Assembly: GCA_022925895.1 (NCBI GenBank) | Contig: JAKSYS010000524.1 | Location: forward strand, 1 to 43,886 | Direction: 5' to 3' | Origin: Fragilaria crotonensis | Taxonomy: Eukaryota > Bacillariophyta > Fragilariophyceae > Fragilariales > Fragilariaceae | DNA length: 43,886 nt | Program-made: the position numbers and the translations under genes | Part shown: piece by piece, positions 1 to 9,881 of the stretch | How the letters are laid out: the number at the start of each line of letters is the position of its first letter | Numbering within the stretch: position 1 is the first letter of the stretch | The notes under the pieces: model-generated | What the model was told of the DNA's origin: nothing | The model's database searches: none | The model's input: the letters and a program-made list of their open reading frames with translations, nothing else

Positions 1-20
1 ACCAATGGTTCGGGGTTGAG

Positions 21-870
21 TCGCTATCGACAACCAAACGTTTGTTGACAGCTATCGGAATATGACAGATGGGTATGAATCAGCGGTCTCCTACAAACTG
101 ATTACCTTCCCGGGCGTCGGAAATCTGGCCATGGTGTGTATTCGTGGGACTACCAATGCATGGGATGCCCTCACGGATGCGCAGCTCTGGTCACCTGCTG
201 CGTTGTTCCAAGCGTTGCGCTATGTTTTACCAGCTGGTAATATCTGGACACCTATCTTGCATAGGCTGATCAACGTTATATCTTGGTTAGCTTCTGAGTC
301 TATCAACCGAGTTGCATTCTATCGGGACACGACTGAATTTGTCCAATACTTGCAAAAAAGTGCACAATTCGGAAACATTCAAGTGACAGGTCATTCTTTG
401 GGAGGAGGTAAGAATTTCTATCTGGTCTTTCTGCTCTGAGTTGCTTGTGCTTACGAATCTTCACACAATTTTGAGGTTTGTCCATCATTACTGGGGCACA
501 AACTGGCGTTGCTGCGGTTGCGTTGTCGGGTCCCAACGCCCTCCTCAGCCGCACGTCATTTGATCCACCAATCACGGAGGACGCTTTGAACACGTTGACT
601 TTTAACATTATTCCAGACCGCGACATTGTCCCTCGAATTGATGATGTCGCCAAACTTAATCAGCACATCAGTTGCACAGCTGACTTCAACGATTTCGTTG
701 GCTGCCACGATGGTCGACGTTCGTTGTGCGAAATCATCTATACATGCGGTACCGGCAACCGTCCCGCTCTTTGTGATTGTGTCACTGAGTTTGGATACCC
801 AGAACCCACGCCCAAGGAGGGCGTCAATAAAACATTTGCGGAAGAATGTGCCGCGTTGCTTCAGACGTGA
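21..870 (+). CDS. Class 3 (fungal-type) lipase, 5' end outside window
   Basis: This is an alpha/beta hydrolase that would cleave ester bonds of acylglycerols. Exon A is open from about 21, just after a probable acceptor AG, and the frame has no start required inside the window, so the N-terminus probably lies upstream; the first in-window ATG is at 62. It carries an IRGT oxyanion-type motif and the nucleophile elbow GHSLGG (Ser at 62-based residue 112). A GT..AG intron of 68 nt at 408-475 splits the glycine run; joining 407 to 476 continues the frame as GLSIITGAQTG to a stop at 870. IPDRDIVPRID downstream supplies the probable catalytic Asp. The Cys-rich end (residues around CGTGNRPALCDC) is not part of the core and may be disulphide-bonded in a secreted or vacuolar enzyme. 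The intron without splicing would stop at 439. The family call is firm; the substrate is unknown. Confidence 0.85.
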
Positions 871-1109
871 GGCAGTCGTATATCGACGAAAAATGAGGAT
901 ACGCGGTGGGGAGTTTCCTCCGTCATTAGTTTGAACGTGTGTGTGTTTGTGGATTCTTATTAGCTATCATTCACCGGGTACGGAGTTGATGGTCGAGCTT
1001 ATGAATAAGAAATAAGAACTATTTACGCGTATTGACGGGTGATCGGCATAAAATACCTTGCCGCAAGTCGAGGGATCGACCAGCTCTCCAAAGAATTCGC
1101 GATTGCGGC

Positions 1110-2764
1110 CTAGTCTTCGTCTGAGTCATCATCATCGTCGAACGCACCAAATCGAGCTTTATCTCCGCCGCTGTCCCTTTCCTTTCTTCGGAGGCGTTCT
1201 GCCACATCATGATCGACCCTGGGCCATGCGCTCCAAAAATTCTGCATCGTGACCTTGTGCATCCTTCTTTTCAATTGTAGTCACCAAATTTCTCTTTCCT
1301 GGCCGTCCAGTCGATAGCTGTACGCGCGATGGGATGGGCAAATATGTGGCTTCATCCTTCGATATCCAGATACAGAAGTTCGAGTTGGCTAGATCTTCAC
1401 TTTCCTTCAATGGCACAACATCCAAGTCGTATTGTGCTGCTGAAATAAAGTTGTTGTCTTGCTCCTCCGATGGTACCAACAATTGACACGACATGCGGGA
1501 ATTCGCGGCACGCTGTTCCACGTGCGCAACGAAAGCCTTGTCTAAGTGCTTGATAGATCCAGACTTTGGCGGGTTATCCATAACTACATGCGTGTAAGCG
1601 TGACCCCAATGCTCCACGTTGGGCAGTAGTGGTAGTTCCCAGAGTATCTTCTGCTTCTTGTTGCCTGACGGATGCTCCATTTTGATTCGATCAAAGCCCT
1701 TTTTCAACCAAACTTGCCGACTTGTCCAGCTGCCGTTGCTTGGCATTAAGTTCATCAGCCGCGCGTTTCTTGGTTTCCGCCAAAGATGTGAAGTCGTGAA
1801 CTTTCCGAGTGTAATCGTTACTAAGGTAGCTTGTTTTCTTCATAAAGAAAACCATCCCATGATCCAGCACTCGAGAAAAGTCCTCGCGAGCGCCTCCCTT
1901 CTTTTTCTGAAACTGTGGTGCCTGTTGCGCCGCCGGCATAACCTTTCCGGCGAGGGCCAGGCGTGCCGCAGCACGCTTGGAGTCCTTCGTTTTCTGCAAT
2001 AACTCCATCGCTGAATCGCCCAGACTGCCCTTCCACTGCAACAATGCCTCGTCATCTGGATGGAGCGGAGGTGGGTCGGAAGATGGCTTATCGTACATTT
2101 CCAAATTCATGGCAGATGGCGCCAAAGGTACGCCCAAATCTTGTTCGGAGTGCAATTTCCAGGAATAATTCACTTCCACAGCATTGTGGTGTCGGTAGGT
2201 GGCCAAATCTTTCAAATGACCAGTCAATCCTTGCCCTACAAAGCAAGGACCAACAGGCGGGCGCGGTGGTGCATTGCGGAAGCTAAAATCAATTCGAAAC
2301 CCCTGGGCTCGCTGCAAAAAGAGGGACGAGAATACGGAACTTTCGATTGCCGATAATGGGTCTGGTTGCTTAGTGCCGCTGCCACCACTGCGCTGCTTGT
2401 TGGCTTGATCCAGCACACGCTGGGTATGCTCGCGGCGTTTGCGATCCTTTTCAGAAGTTGCCTTTGCTGATTTAGCTGCCTAGTAGAGATCAATAATGAA
2501 AACAATTGTGAGTCTATGAGACAAGAAACGAGAAACTGTCCCAAGGCCTCTATACTAGGAGAGGACCGGTCTGCAGTACTTGGGGCCTGTACGCAATGAG
2601 CAGTAGCAACTACTGTACTGGTAGTGCCTTAAACGAATAAGACGCAAAGCAAACCTTCAACTTGGATTTGTTCATGCTTCTTCTCCACAGATGCACTGTA
2701 CCTTTCGCTTTGCACGACGATCGGCTTCCTCCCGCTTGTGCTGATCATGCTCGACTTCGGCCAT
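1110..2764 (-). CDS. PAF1: Paf1, RNA polymerase II-associated factor 1 homolog (two apparent frameshifts)
   Basis: Paf1 is a scaffold of the Paf1 complex, which travels with RNA polymerase II and promotes elongation and histone modification. Exon 1 (2764-2702, 21 codons, ATG at 2764) is basic and joins in phase 0 across a 222-nt GT..AG intron (2701-2480) to exon 2 starting at 2479. Recognisable Paf1 features in order are FRIDFSFRNAPP, the block LHSEQDLGVPL followed by a tyrosine, FMKKTSYLSNDYTR, then VEKGFDRI and LPNVEHWGHAYTHVVMD. The frame breaks twice: at the CCC run 1697-1699 and at CCC 1217-1219 (plus strand); removing one base at each restores continuity. After the second correction the protein ends with the acidic tail AFDDDDDSDED at 1110, as usual for Paf1; uncorrected, it stops at 1207. 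Assignment rests on motif order, not on a search. It is convergent with the lipase and divergent from the FG-GAP gene. Confidence 0.85.
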
Positions 2765-3098
2765 TGTTTTCGTTTGAGAGTCGAATGATTGGCACTACAA
2801 ACAGAGGCGACAAATGTGAACCTGCTGGACTGTGCCCTGTGCCCCAGTTCAGATCCATTCGTATGACGGTGATTGGTGCGACGGTGGACAGGTGGGACAG
2901 TGCGAGTGAAAAGATTTTTGGGGTCACAGACAGACCGAATCGTTTTCGTTTTTCGAAGACTGGCACCTGGCAACAATGAGATTAATCACATTCGCCATTC
3001 GCATTCCAAATTGCACATCGTAGGTCGCCACAGCCCTTGCTTGCTGCTCGCTCGTCCTGCCCTCAATTCAACTGGAAATCTTTGATTTCAGGATCATA

Positions 3099-5132
3099 AT
3101 GCTCCGCAATCGCGATGTAATTGCGATTCTGCTCGCTGTCTGGCTTACTCGCTTGGCTAATCAACAAGACAAGACTGTCAAGGCAGCGCTCCATCTTGCA
3201 TTTTACACGCATGCCACCCTTCACGCGCCATTTGACGTTGATGGCGACGGCACCGTGGAAGCGCTAGCAATAATCACGGGAGAAAAGTCAAAACGAGTGC
3301 TGGAGATATTAGATCTGAAACCTCTGCACTCTCGCTATCATTCTACTGCTTCACCACCATTTCGACCCAAAACCATGTTGCAGGCTAGCATCAATGGAGA
3401 TGCCATTCCACTGAAAATCACGACAGGTCAAATTATGGTGTCCCATGCTCCAAAGAAGAAACCCATCCTGGTCAAAACGACCACGGAATACACTGATCGC
3501 ACCCGGCACTACTTTTGCGGACTTGACTGGCACGATGCATCCCAAAAATGCCTCCAACCCTGCCCCGGAGGGACCCCAGGAGAATGTCCCGGAGAAGAAA
3601 AGTGTTTTGCCGATACCCCTTGCGATGCGATGGCCGGTGACACCGATCTGACGAGCGATTTTCAATATCAGCTGACACCCGCTGGCGGGCTGCCCTCGGT
3701 TGTGACATTGTGGTCCGACGGAACTGTTGTATTACATTCCGTCACGTCTGCCTTAGAGGGCGGTGCCACTCTGGAGCTAAAAGAAATGTGGAGTCACTCG
3801 GTAGCCCTGGGAGTCGATGTCTACGATCTAGTGCTATTGGGCGATCAAGACTTCAGCACTGGTTCGGATTCACAAGGTCGGTACGGAATTGTCTTGGTCG
3901 GTGGCACTTCCACGCCCACATCGGTCGTTTATGCACTTGATGCCATGACGGGTCAAGTATTATGGACGTCCAGCAGTGCAAATGACGCTTCTGCTGACGC
4001 AGGAAATCTACCAAGTCGTGGAACCCAGTCATTCGCAAGGCGCCGATCGAGGCTACTTGATTCTGGAGGCGTCCCTGATCTTTCCCTTCCCAACTGCTGG
4101 ACGATGTATAAACACTCGCTACTTAACAATCTCAAGGCATATTGGGGACCAGGTGATGCAAAATGGCATGCTGTCCACCTCGATCGGTGGGCTTCAAAGA
4201 AAAAGAAGAAAAGGAAACAAGGTCGCCAATGGCATCATCGTCATTCGAAATTGCCGTTCCACGGTCGTCCCAATTCACTATTGCTGCGCCATGAAGGTGG
4301 CATTCAAGTTCGATCCCTTAAGAATGGACGGTCGATTTGCCATTTGACATTATCAAACAAAGTGCTATACTCGGACTTAAATAGCGACGGTGCACTTGAT
4401 CAAATCCAGGCGGTGACAACGTCGCAGAGCCAGTTGGAAGAAAATGCAGCTTGGATCGCAAACCTTTCGAGTCAATTTGCAGCGGAAGCTCAAGCGAACC
4501 GGCGAGATGGACGACCTCGACGTCACCACTCATTGTGTCATTTGCTAGTTCTTAGTGGAATGCCAGCACGTGAACAAGTGTTCGCATCCAATCTCTGCCA
4601 GGCAGTTCGAGCGACCGAAGACGAGCATCTTTCTGCAGCACCGCCGCTCTTGACGCCAACTGGTGACATTGTGGTGGCACTCTCCAATGGTTTGGTCTCC
4701 AAGCATAATTCTCGAACAGGACAGCGCATGTGGCAGACCTCCAATCACCTGGCTCTGCCGACTTGGCAACCGTCTTCCGACGCCGCCATGGTGTCTTCTT
4801 TGTTCCCGGACCAACCATCGACACCCATATTGATATCTGGAGAAAATATGGCGACCATCCTTACCAGCACTCAGGGAAATATTTTGGCCACTGCAGCATT
4901 CCCTCAAGCGACCCGATCACGACCAATTTTTGAAGACTGGTCCGGTGATGGCACACCTGATGTTTTGATTCAGACTCCGGATGCCGTGTGGGGTTACATC
5001 ATCTTGGTTCGCTCAACGGGGACGTTGTCGCGGATAATGCTTGGATTGCTCTTGGTGGTCATGCTCTTGGCTCTTCTTCGAAATCGCTTCGTCAATCGCG
5101 GAGGCGGAGACAGACGCAGCACAGAGAAGTAG
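3099..5132 (+). CDS. FG-GAP repeat membrane protein with Cys-rich module
   Basis: A single exon of 677 codons. Residues 1-21 look like a signal peptide (ILLAVWLTRLA) and residues about 645-662 form a C-terminal transmembrane helix (IMLGLLLVVMLLALL) followed by a short basic tail, so the bulk is predicted to be luminal or extracellular. Three FG-GAP/calcium-loop blocks are visible: FDVDGDGTVEALAI near residue 45, YSDLNSDGALDQIQ near 425 and FEDWSGDGTPDVLIQ near 608, typical of integrin-alpha-like beta-propellers. Between them at about 140-175 lies a Cys-rich module (CGLDWHDASQKC..PCPGG..GECPGEEKC), a module type I know from secreted stramenopile proteins. A lysine/arginine tract (about 369-385) interrupts the propeller. 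Its role is unknown; adhesion, cell-wall or secretory-pathway function is only inference. It starts about 330 bp from the divergent Paf1 start, so the two may share a promoter region. Confidence 0.7.
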   Translation: MLRNRDVIAILLAVWLTRLANQQDKTVKAALHLAFYTHATLHAPFDVDGDGTVEALAIITGEKSKRVLEILDLKPLHSRYHSTASPPFRPKTMLQASINGDAIPLKITTGQIMVSHAPKKKPILVKTTTEYTDRTRHYFCGLDWHDASQKCLQPCPGGTPGECPGEEKCFADTPCDAMAGDTDLTSDFQYQLTPAGGLPSVVTLWSDGTVVLHSVTSALEGGATLELKEMWSHSVALGVDVYDLVLLGDQDFSTGSDSQGRYGIVLVGGTSTPTSVVYALDAMTGQVLWTSSSANDASADAGNLPSRGTQSFARRRSRLLDSGGVPDLSLPNCWTMYKHSLLNNLKAYWGPGDAKWHAVHLDRWASKKKKKRKQGRQWHHRHSKLPFHGRPNSLLLRHEGGIQVRSLKNGRSICHLTLSNKVLYSDLNSDGALDQIQAVTTSQSQLEENAAWIANLSSQFAAEAQANRRDGRPRRHHSLCHLLVLSGMPAREQVFASNLCQAVRATEDEHLSAAPPLLTPTGDIVVALSNGLVSKHNSRTGQRMWQTSNHLALPTWQPSSDAAMVSSLFPDQPSTPILISGENMATILTSTQGNILATAAFPQATRSRPIFEDWSGDGTPDVLIQTPDAVWGYIILVRSTGTLSRIMLGLLLVVMLLALLRNRFVNRGGGDRRSTEK

Positions 5133-5474
5133 CATTAAATCACTCAAGACAACTGACAAAACCGGGTAGCCTTCAAGAATGTCAACTGTTTCGTCTGTAG
5201 AAGCTACATCGCAATCAGAACCGTGAACAAACACGGCGATCAACGAAGTACTGCCATTCTTTGAAATCATTCATATAGAGGCCAATAGAAATTGATGCAG
5301 GGTAGCGTCTCCGCTAGAATTCCTTCGATAACACCCCACCAAGCATTCTTTCGCCTAGCGTGGCAAGCTTGACAATTTGCGACGCGAATTGTCCTCACCT
5401 TCACCCTATTCAGTAGGATTAGAATAATCGGCCATAAGCCATAAGTAATATACGAATCGAAAATAAAATTCAGA
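5133..5474. other. Convergent intergenic spacer
   Basis: This lies between the 3' ends of the FG-GAP gene and CWC25. I see no coding frame or repeat; it should contain the two 3' untranslated regions. Confidence 0.5.
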
Positions 5475-6848
5475 TTAGAATGAGTCATTTGGTCGTTGGT
5501 TCGTATGTCTGTTTTGCGCAACCCTCTCGGCGACTGTTCGATGTTCTCCACGCACTCCGTGCGTTTGCTGAGCCATTTTATGAAGAAAGACTGCTGACTT
5601 TCGTTCTTCTTCCTCTTCTTTTGGTGCCACAGCCTTTCGCTTAGCATCGTGCCTAATAGCATCACTCTGCATCGTTTTTAGCGCTTGTTCTCGTTCTTCG
5701 TGAGTCAACCGACGTCGATCAGGTTTCGCTTTGCGTTGGTACTCGCTATCTCTTTGATGATGTCGCCGATTGATCAAATCTGCGCTGGGTCCCAAATCCT
5801 TTAAATTTAGGGATTTGGTTGATCCCTGCAGTCCAAAGCTGTCACCACCGCCATCGCGTTTGCGATCCTCGCTTTTCCGCTCATGCCTAACATTATTTGA
5901 GGGGGATAATTCCTCGTTATCACGAGATTTTCTTTCGTCGCGTCTGTCGTTGTCTTCGTACACTGGTGCGCGTCGACGGTCATATTCCCGACTTCGTTCA
6001 CCAGAATATCGATCTCTTCTATAATAATCTCGCCTTGGAGAGTGTCCTTCACTATGATCATGATGCCGAAATCGCTGCCGTCGATTATCAGGGCTTTCCT
6101 CCCGATCTCGTTCTCGATGGTACTCCGGACTTCGTCGTCGGTAGTCATCCCTGTCACTATCAGACCGACTAACACTGCGAGATCTGTGTCGCCTTGAGCG
6201 AACAGCCTCCTTACGTACCTTGCGGTCTTTTTTTCTGTCCTTCTTTTCCCTCTTTCTGCGCACTCGGCTATCTTCATCGTCGCTCCGCACTTTCCCTACG
6301 ACTCTTTCATAGAGCGCCTTCGTTTTTTCAACCTTCACAACTTGTTCACGTCGTTTCTGACTGACTAAAAACATCGGGTCTTCATGTTTGACGCGAAATG
6401 CCTCGTTTCGTTCTGCCACAGATGGACCATCGACATAAGCGCATTTCTCAGCAGGTTGTTCTGTAGCCAAGTTAGTCACCACTGCATTGACTCCTTCGTG
6501 CTGGTCCAGAGCTTGCGCTAAATCACCCTTAATCTTAAGCGTTGGCCCACCGGTGAATTCTTTTCCTAATAAGTATTCTTCAGCTTGTTTCTTCGCGTCT
6601 TCTTTGGCGGCCTCAGATGTGACACCCTGATACATCCAGTCTATTCCTCTGTCCAATCGATTCGTTTTCCTGCCTGCAATACGATCCAAGTCTTCCTCTT
6701 CGCGTTCGCGTTGTATTTGCTTGGAGAGTTCGAGCGTTTTGGAGTCTTCTGCCGCTTTCTTCTGTTCCTCGATCCATACTCGCTCCTGGTTGGCCAAATT
6801 CTTGGTGTGCCATGACTTTTTGGATAGAAATGCAAGCCCCTGCACCAT
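5475..6848 (-). CDS. CWC25: Pre-mRNA splicing factor CWC25 homolog
   Basis: CWC25 joins the spliceosome around the first catalytic step. The 457-codon single exon begins with a Cir_N domain (FLSKKSWHTKNLANQERVWI, residues about 7-27), followed by a charged helix (EEQKKAAEDSKTLELSKQIQ) and the family block DWMYQG (about residue 71) and EEYLLGKEF, all in CWC25 order. The middle (about 195-330) is an Arg/Ser/Asp-rich low-complexity region (RSRRHRSRSVSRSDSDRDD), as in many splicing factors. The C-terminus (RKSAVFLHKMAQQTHG, then AERVAQNR) matches the conserved tail of the family. Start ATG at 6848 is the first in frame and gives an N-terminus of family-like length. It is longer than the yeast protein because of the RS-type insert. 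It lies convergent to the FG-GAP gene. Confidence 0.88.
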   Translation of the reverse strand: MVQGLAFLSKKSWHTKNLANQERVWIEEQKKAAEDSKTLELSKQIQREREEEDLDRIAGRKTNRLDRGIDWMYQGVTSEAAKEDAKKQAEEYLLGKEFTGGPTLKIKGDLAQALDQHEGVNAVVTNLATEQPAEKCAYVDGPSVAERNEAFRVKHEDPMFLVSQKRREQVVKVEKTKALYERVVGKVRSDDEDSRVRRKREKKDRKKDRKVRKEAVRSRRHRSRSVSRSDSDRDDYRRRSPEYHRERDREESPDNRRQRFRHHDHSEGHSPRRDYYRRDRYSGERSREYDRRRAPVYEDNDRRDERKSRDNEELSPSNNVRHERKSEDRKRDGGGDSFGLQGSTKSLNLKDLGPSADLINRRHHQRDSEYQRKAKPDRRRLTHEEREQALKTMQSDAIRHDAKRKAVAPKEEEEERKSAVFLHKMAQQTHGVRGEHRTVAERVAQNRHTNQRPNDSF

Positions 6849-7586
6849 AATTTCTGATGTGACGGCAAGGATGCACGGAGTGTAACGACAAAGGTTGTGC
6901 TGTGTTCAGAGTTCAGAATGTGTTAAGGGTGGTTTAATGGTGTCCTCGCTCACGTGTCGAATGGAGTCGTAACGTTGCCACCTGGGTCCCTGGTCCCTGG
7001 GTCCTGGGTCCTGGGTCCTGGGTGGAGAGAAGCAGAGCAATGTCTTGCTGTATGTACAAACCGTCCTAGAGTACTCAGAGTACTACTACATTTACTCCAG
7101 TAGTCCAGTACTTGAAACTTGAAGCCCGCCCACGCCATGTTCTTGACAATGAACAAGCACTTGTTCTCGGTTAGTACGGAGTACAGTACTGGTAGTATCA
7201 TACTTGTACCAGGTGCTGGCCTATTCGGAGCAAAACCATGATTTTGTATTCGAGAGTCGAGAGGCGCATCCCGGTACAATTGCGTACACGCTCAAATGTA
7301 ATCCTATTCATACTTCCGTGGATTACTCGGTGTTCCACATCCGATCTCTACCGACTACCGATGACGCCTTATATAGGATGATGTTTCCGATAATCGGGAC
7401 TCGCTTCAGTAAAATACACGAATGAACAGAAAAATACCGGTACACCGCGCACACCCGTACGGCTTGTTCCTACTTGGCGTATGACGGAGCTGTTTAAAGG
7501 ACGACCAAAAATTCTGAATTCTCGGGTGTGACCTTCGGCTTCTTCCCGTCACCACAAAAATGTATCTTTGAGAATTTAAACGAAAA
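6849..7586. other. Intergenic region with GTAC-type words
   Basis: This stretch separates CWC25 from a small plus-strand gene. It contains a 7-bp tandem repeat (6981-7023) and many short AGTACTC / CCAGTAC words around 7060-7205. I find no supported gene; frames of 60-109 codons on both strands show no family motif. Confidence 0.5.
6981..7023. repeat. Tandem repeat, unit CTGGGTC with variants
   Basis: About six head-to-tail copies of a 7-bp unit (CTGGGTC, some reading CTGGTCC) are visible directly. It lies about 130 bp upstream of CWC25. Confidence 0.8.
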
Positions 7587-7910
7587 ATGATGCGTCGTCT
7601 GGTGAAGTTCATTTTCTGCATTTTTCTCTCAGCGTGTTCGGCCCAAGCCTTCTCTCAGCCGAAATTCGTCGTTGGCAGGAGAGCGGGCATTCCGACAGAA
7701 GTCAACGCTGGTCCAGTCGACGAGCCCCGTGCAGGACGAGTCGCACTCCTCGGGGGAGTCGTTGGCAAATTTACGAACAGAATTATTGATGGCTTCCTTT
7801 CAGAGGAACACGACTTCAAGTCAACTGTTCTACAAGCTGTCTTTCTCTTGGGTGTGATTGAAATGGTTTCTGACAACAGGGCTTGCTCTGGGAAATCAAC
7901 TCTCGACTGA
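7587..7910 (+). CDS. Small protein with signal or plastid-type presequence
   Basis: A 107-codon frame starting with ATGATG. Residues 1-20 form a basic-hydrophobic leader (MMRRLVKFIFCIFLSACSAQ), immediately followed by AFSQPKF. An Ala-Phe step at the predicted cleavage site is the hallmark of diatom plastid bipartite presequences (ASAFAP motif), so plastid import is possible. The rest (GRVALLGGVVGKF, then VLQAVFLLGVIEMV) has glycine-rich hydrophobic patches that could be a membrane segment. I do not recognise a family. The last 14 residues after VSDN look less conserved in character and a short intron there cannot be excluded. Its stop lies 77 bp from the stop of the opposing rhodanese gene. 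Confidence 0.5.
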   Translation: MMRRLVKFIFCIFLSACSAQAFSQPKFVVGRRAGIPTEVNAGPVDEPRAGRVALLGGVVGKFTNRIIDGFLSEEHDFKSTVLQAVFLLGVIEMVSDNRACSGKSTLD

Positions 7911-7987
7911 GAATCATGGACACACTGAAGATCCTGGACATTCTTAAATGCACGTAAACTTGTATAGAATCAAACAAACTGGAACAA

Positions 7988-8920
7988 TCATTCCTGGAAA
8001 TCCTTCTTCGATTCAGATTGCCGCTTATCGAATAGAAAGTTCTCTCCTTGCCATATCGATGTGCGCTCGCCCACATTATTCTCTCTAGCCCATCTATGAT
8101 AGCCGATGATCCCATGCTCCAGTCGTCGAACATCCGAAAAACCCAATTTTTGTTTCAGGTATGCGCCGACTTTCACGCATCGAATTCCGCCTGTGCAAAA
8201 AATGTGAATGGGTTCATTCTTATCCAGGTGCTTCGTTTCTTCCTGAATTTGCTGCCATGATTCCTGAAAGACTTGTGTTTTCAGAGGAGTAGCCCCCGTG
8301 AAACTTCCCTTTTCGGATTCGTATAAATTCCGGCAATCCAGCAGCACCGACGATTTGGACTGCCGCAACTCCTGGTCCCATTCAGCTGGGGTCAACTCAA
8401 ATCCAGCATTGTCCCAATCTAAAGGCTCGCCCAGTTCATCCCGTAGAACGGCGTCGCGGGTTCGCACAATGAGCCGATTGAACGTTGGCGTAGACGCAGG
8501 TACAATGTCTCCTAGATTCGGTGCATTTATCTCAAACGGATCAAACGGTAGACACTCGATGCATGCATTCAACAGTGCGTCGAGTGGTTCTCCACAAGGC
8601 ACCGCAAGCTGTGCGTTGACACCCTCCGAAGCGAGATAGATAGTCCCCCGAAGACCAGGAATGTTCTTTACAGCCAAGAAAAGTTCGTCGCGCGTCGTCG
8701 TCGGATACGTGATGGGTGTGAAGCGATAGAACGACAGCATCTGAAGTTCTGTGGCACTGGTTGGAAGCGGTTGTTGAGAACAAACATGGGGAGAACCGCC
8801 ATTGCTTGAAGAAAACAGCGTGGTTGTCGAAAATTTACTGTAGAGACCCTCCGATCGGTTGAGTAAGCATACTATTGAAGTTGCCACGCGTGAGCTTACG
8901 AAGAGCTTCAATGCAATCAT
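7988..8920 (-). CDS. Rhodanese-domain tRNA uridine hydroxylase, TrhO/YceA type (UPF0176)
   Basis: Bacterial TrhO hydroxylates uridine 34 of certain tRNAs using prephenate-derived chemistry; eukaryotic relatives are less studied. The 310-codon frame has an N-terminal extension (residues 1-55, Ser/Thr-rich with Arg, few acids) suggesting import into mitochondrion or plastid. The family N-terminal domain follows (FYRFTPITYPTTTRDEL; GLRGTIYLASEGVNAQLA, about 64-110), then the rhodanese domain (VLLDCRNLYESEKGSF about 190) with active-site loop CTGGIRC (about 242-248), whose first Cys is the expected catalytic residue. The sequence ends in a charged tail. GLRGTIYLASEGVNAQ matches the TrhO signature closely. 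The start at 8920 is the first ATG and gives a full presequence; overlapping minus-strand frames upstream are in other registers. Subcellular site is inference. Confidence 0.85.
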   Translation of the reverse strand: MIALKLFVSSRVATSIVCLLNRSEGLYSKFSTTTLFSSSNGGSPHVCSQQPLPTSATELQMLSFYRFTPITYPTTTRDELFLAVKNIPGLRGTIYLASEGVNAQLAVPCGEPLDALLNACIECLPFDPFEINAPNLGDIVPASTPTFNRLIVRTRDAVLRDELGEPLDWDNAGFELTPAEWDQELRQSKSSVLLDCRNLYESEKGSFTGATPLKTQVFQESWQQIQEETKHLDKNEPIHIFCTGGIRCVKVGAYLKQKLGFSDVRRLEHGIIGYHRWARENNVGERTSIWQGENFLFDKRQSESKKDFQE

Positions 8921-9881
8921 TGCTCACGTGCGACGCAAACGTTTCTGGCGACAAGAAACGCGACCGCAAGTCGCACTGGACCGCCTTCAGAGGGGAGCAC
9001 TGCTCCTGACTGTGTGACGAACTCGGCGTATTCCGATGATGCCCCTCCTGCGATTGAGGCGTGGCAACTCGCAGAACTCGCAACTCGAAACCAATATCCA
9101 AAATTTCTGCGAATGGGTGCCACTCTTCAGCCTTCTGGCCACTGGTTCGGTCGCAACTCGCAACCGGCAAATGGGTAAAATGTAAAAGTAGATGGGTATG
9201 ATCCGCCCCGTGATCATCCGTCATCCGGTCATCCGTCATCCGTCATCCTTGATTTTCCTCTACTGTACAACAGTGTGCAGTATTTAGTACTCCAGTATTA
9301 TTCATCCAAATCTTCTCGTGAGATGACCAGGACCAAACTATTGAAAAGAAACATATCTGTCATATACTCTACTAGTAGTATATGATTATGATATCATAAA
9401 TACCAGGGATTGGAAGTAAATAACCACCGGTACCGGTAACCAAATACCGATGGTATTATACTGCACCAAAACTGGGATTTTAGATTTGCCAAGTAACTAG
9501 TTACTCACTTCCAGTCGGTACAAGTAGTACCATACTGAGAGCCTCCAGTATACCAAACAGTACCCTACTAGACCCCAGGAAATCATCTACTGAGTTTAGG
9601 CGGTAGTATTTTGAATTGCAGTATTAGGGAATACCAATCTGAATTTCTATATAGTGTCATGCATGCGTATCCATGACTAATGAGACTTGTAGAAACAATG
9701 TAGAATATGCATTGCAATGCATGTGATTCATGCGCATCATGACAAGAATTTGCGTAGAAACCTACACCTAAAATTTCTTGAGATCCGGAACTTCACGCTC
9801 AGATCTGTGTTTTGTGCAGCGTACGAAACCACACAAATTTGGAAAATCCTGTTTGTTGCATGCATTGTTGGAGTCATCACC
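8921..9881. other. Intergenic region, repeat-rich, no gene seen
   Basis: Upstream of the TrhO-like gene. It contains a CATCCGT tandem repeat, an imperfect inverted repeat (CATATACT..AGTATATG near 9360-9383) and clusters of GGTACCGGTAACC-like words at 9420-9500. The latter may belong to the terminal part of the hAT remnant that follows. Confidence 0.5.
9213..9250. repeat. Tandem repeat, unit CATCCGT
   Basis: Five imperfect 7-bp copies read directly (CATCCGT / CATCCGG). Confidence 0.75.

Noticed and set aside
1690-1705. Tiny introns at the Paf1 and giant-gene frame breaks
   Set aside because: Only GT..AG pairs of 10-21 nt would fit, far below the shortest intron seen here (65 nt).
3976-4347. 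123-codon frame inside the FG-GAP gene, considered as evidence of a frameshift
   Set aside because: The main frame stays coding-like through this part (NCWTMYKHSLL, YWGPGDAKW), so no shift is needed.
8835-9239. 134-codon minus-strand frame overlapping the TrhO-like start
   Set aside because: Different register from the conserved domain, covers a tandem repeat and lacks motifs.
9717-9881. Upstream part of the frame leading into the BED finger
   Set aside because: Open by chance; the Met at 9882 directly before the zinc finger is the better start and the upstream residues have no hAT character.
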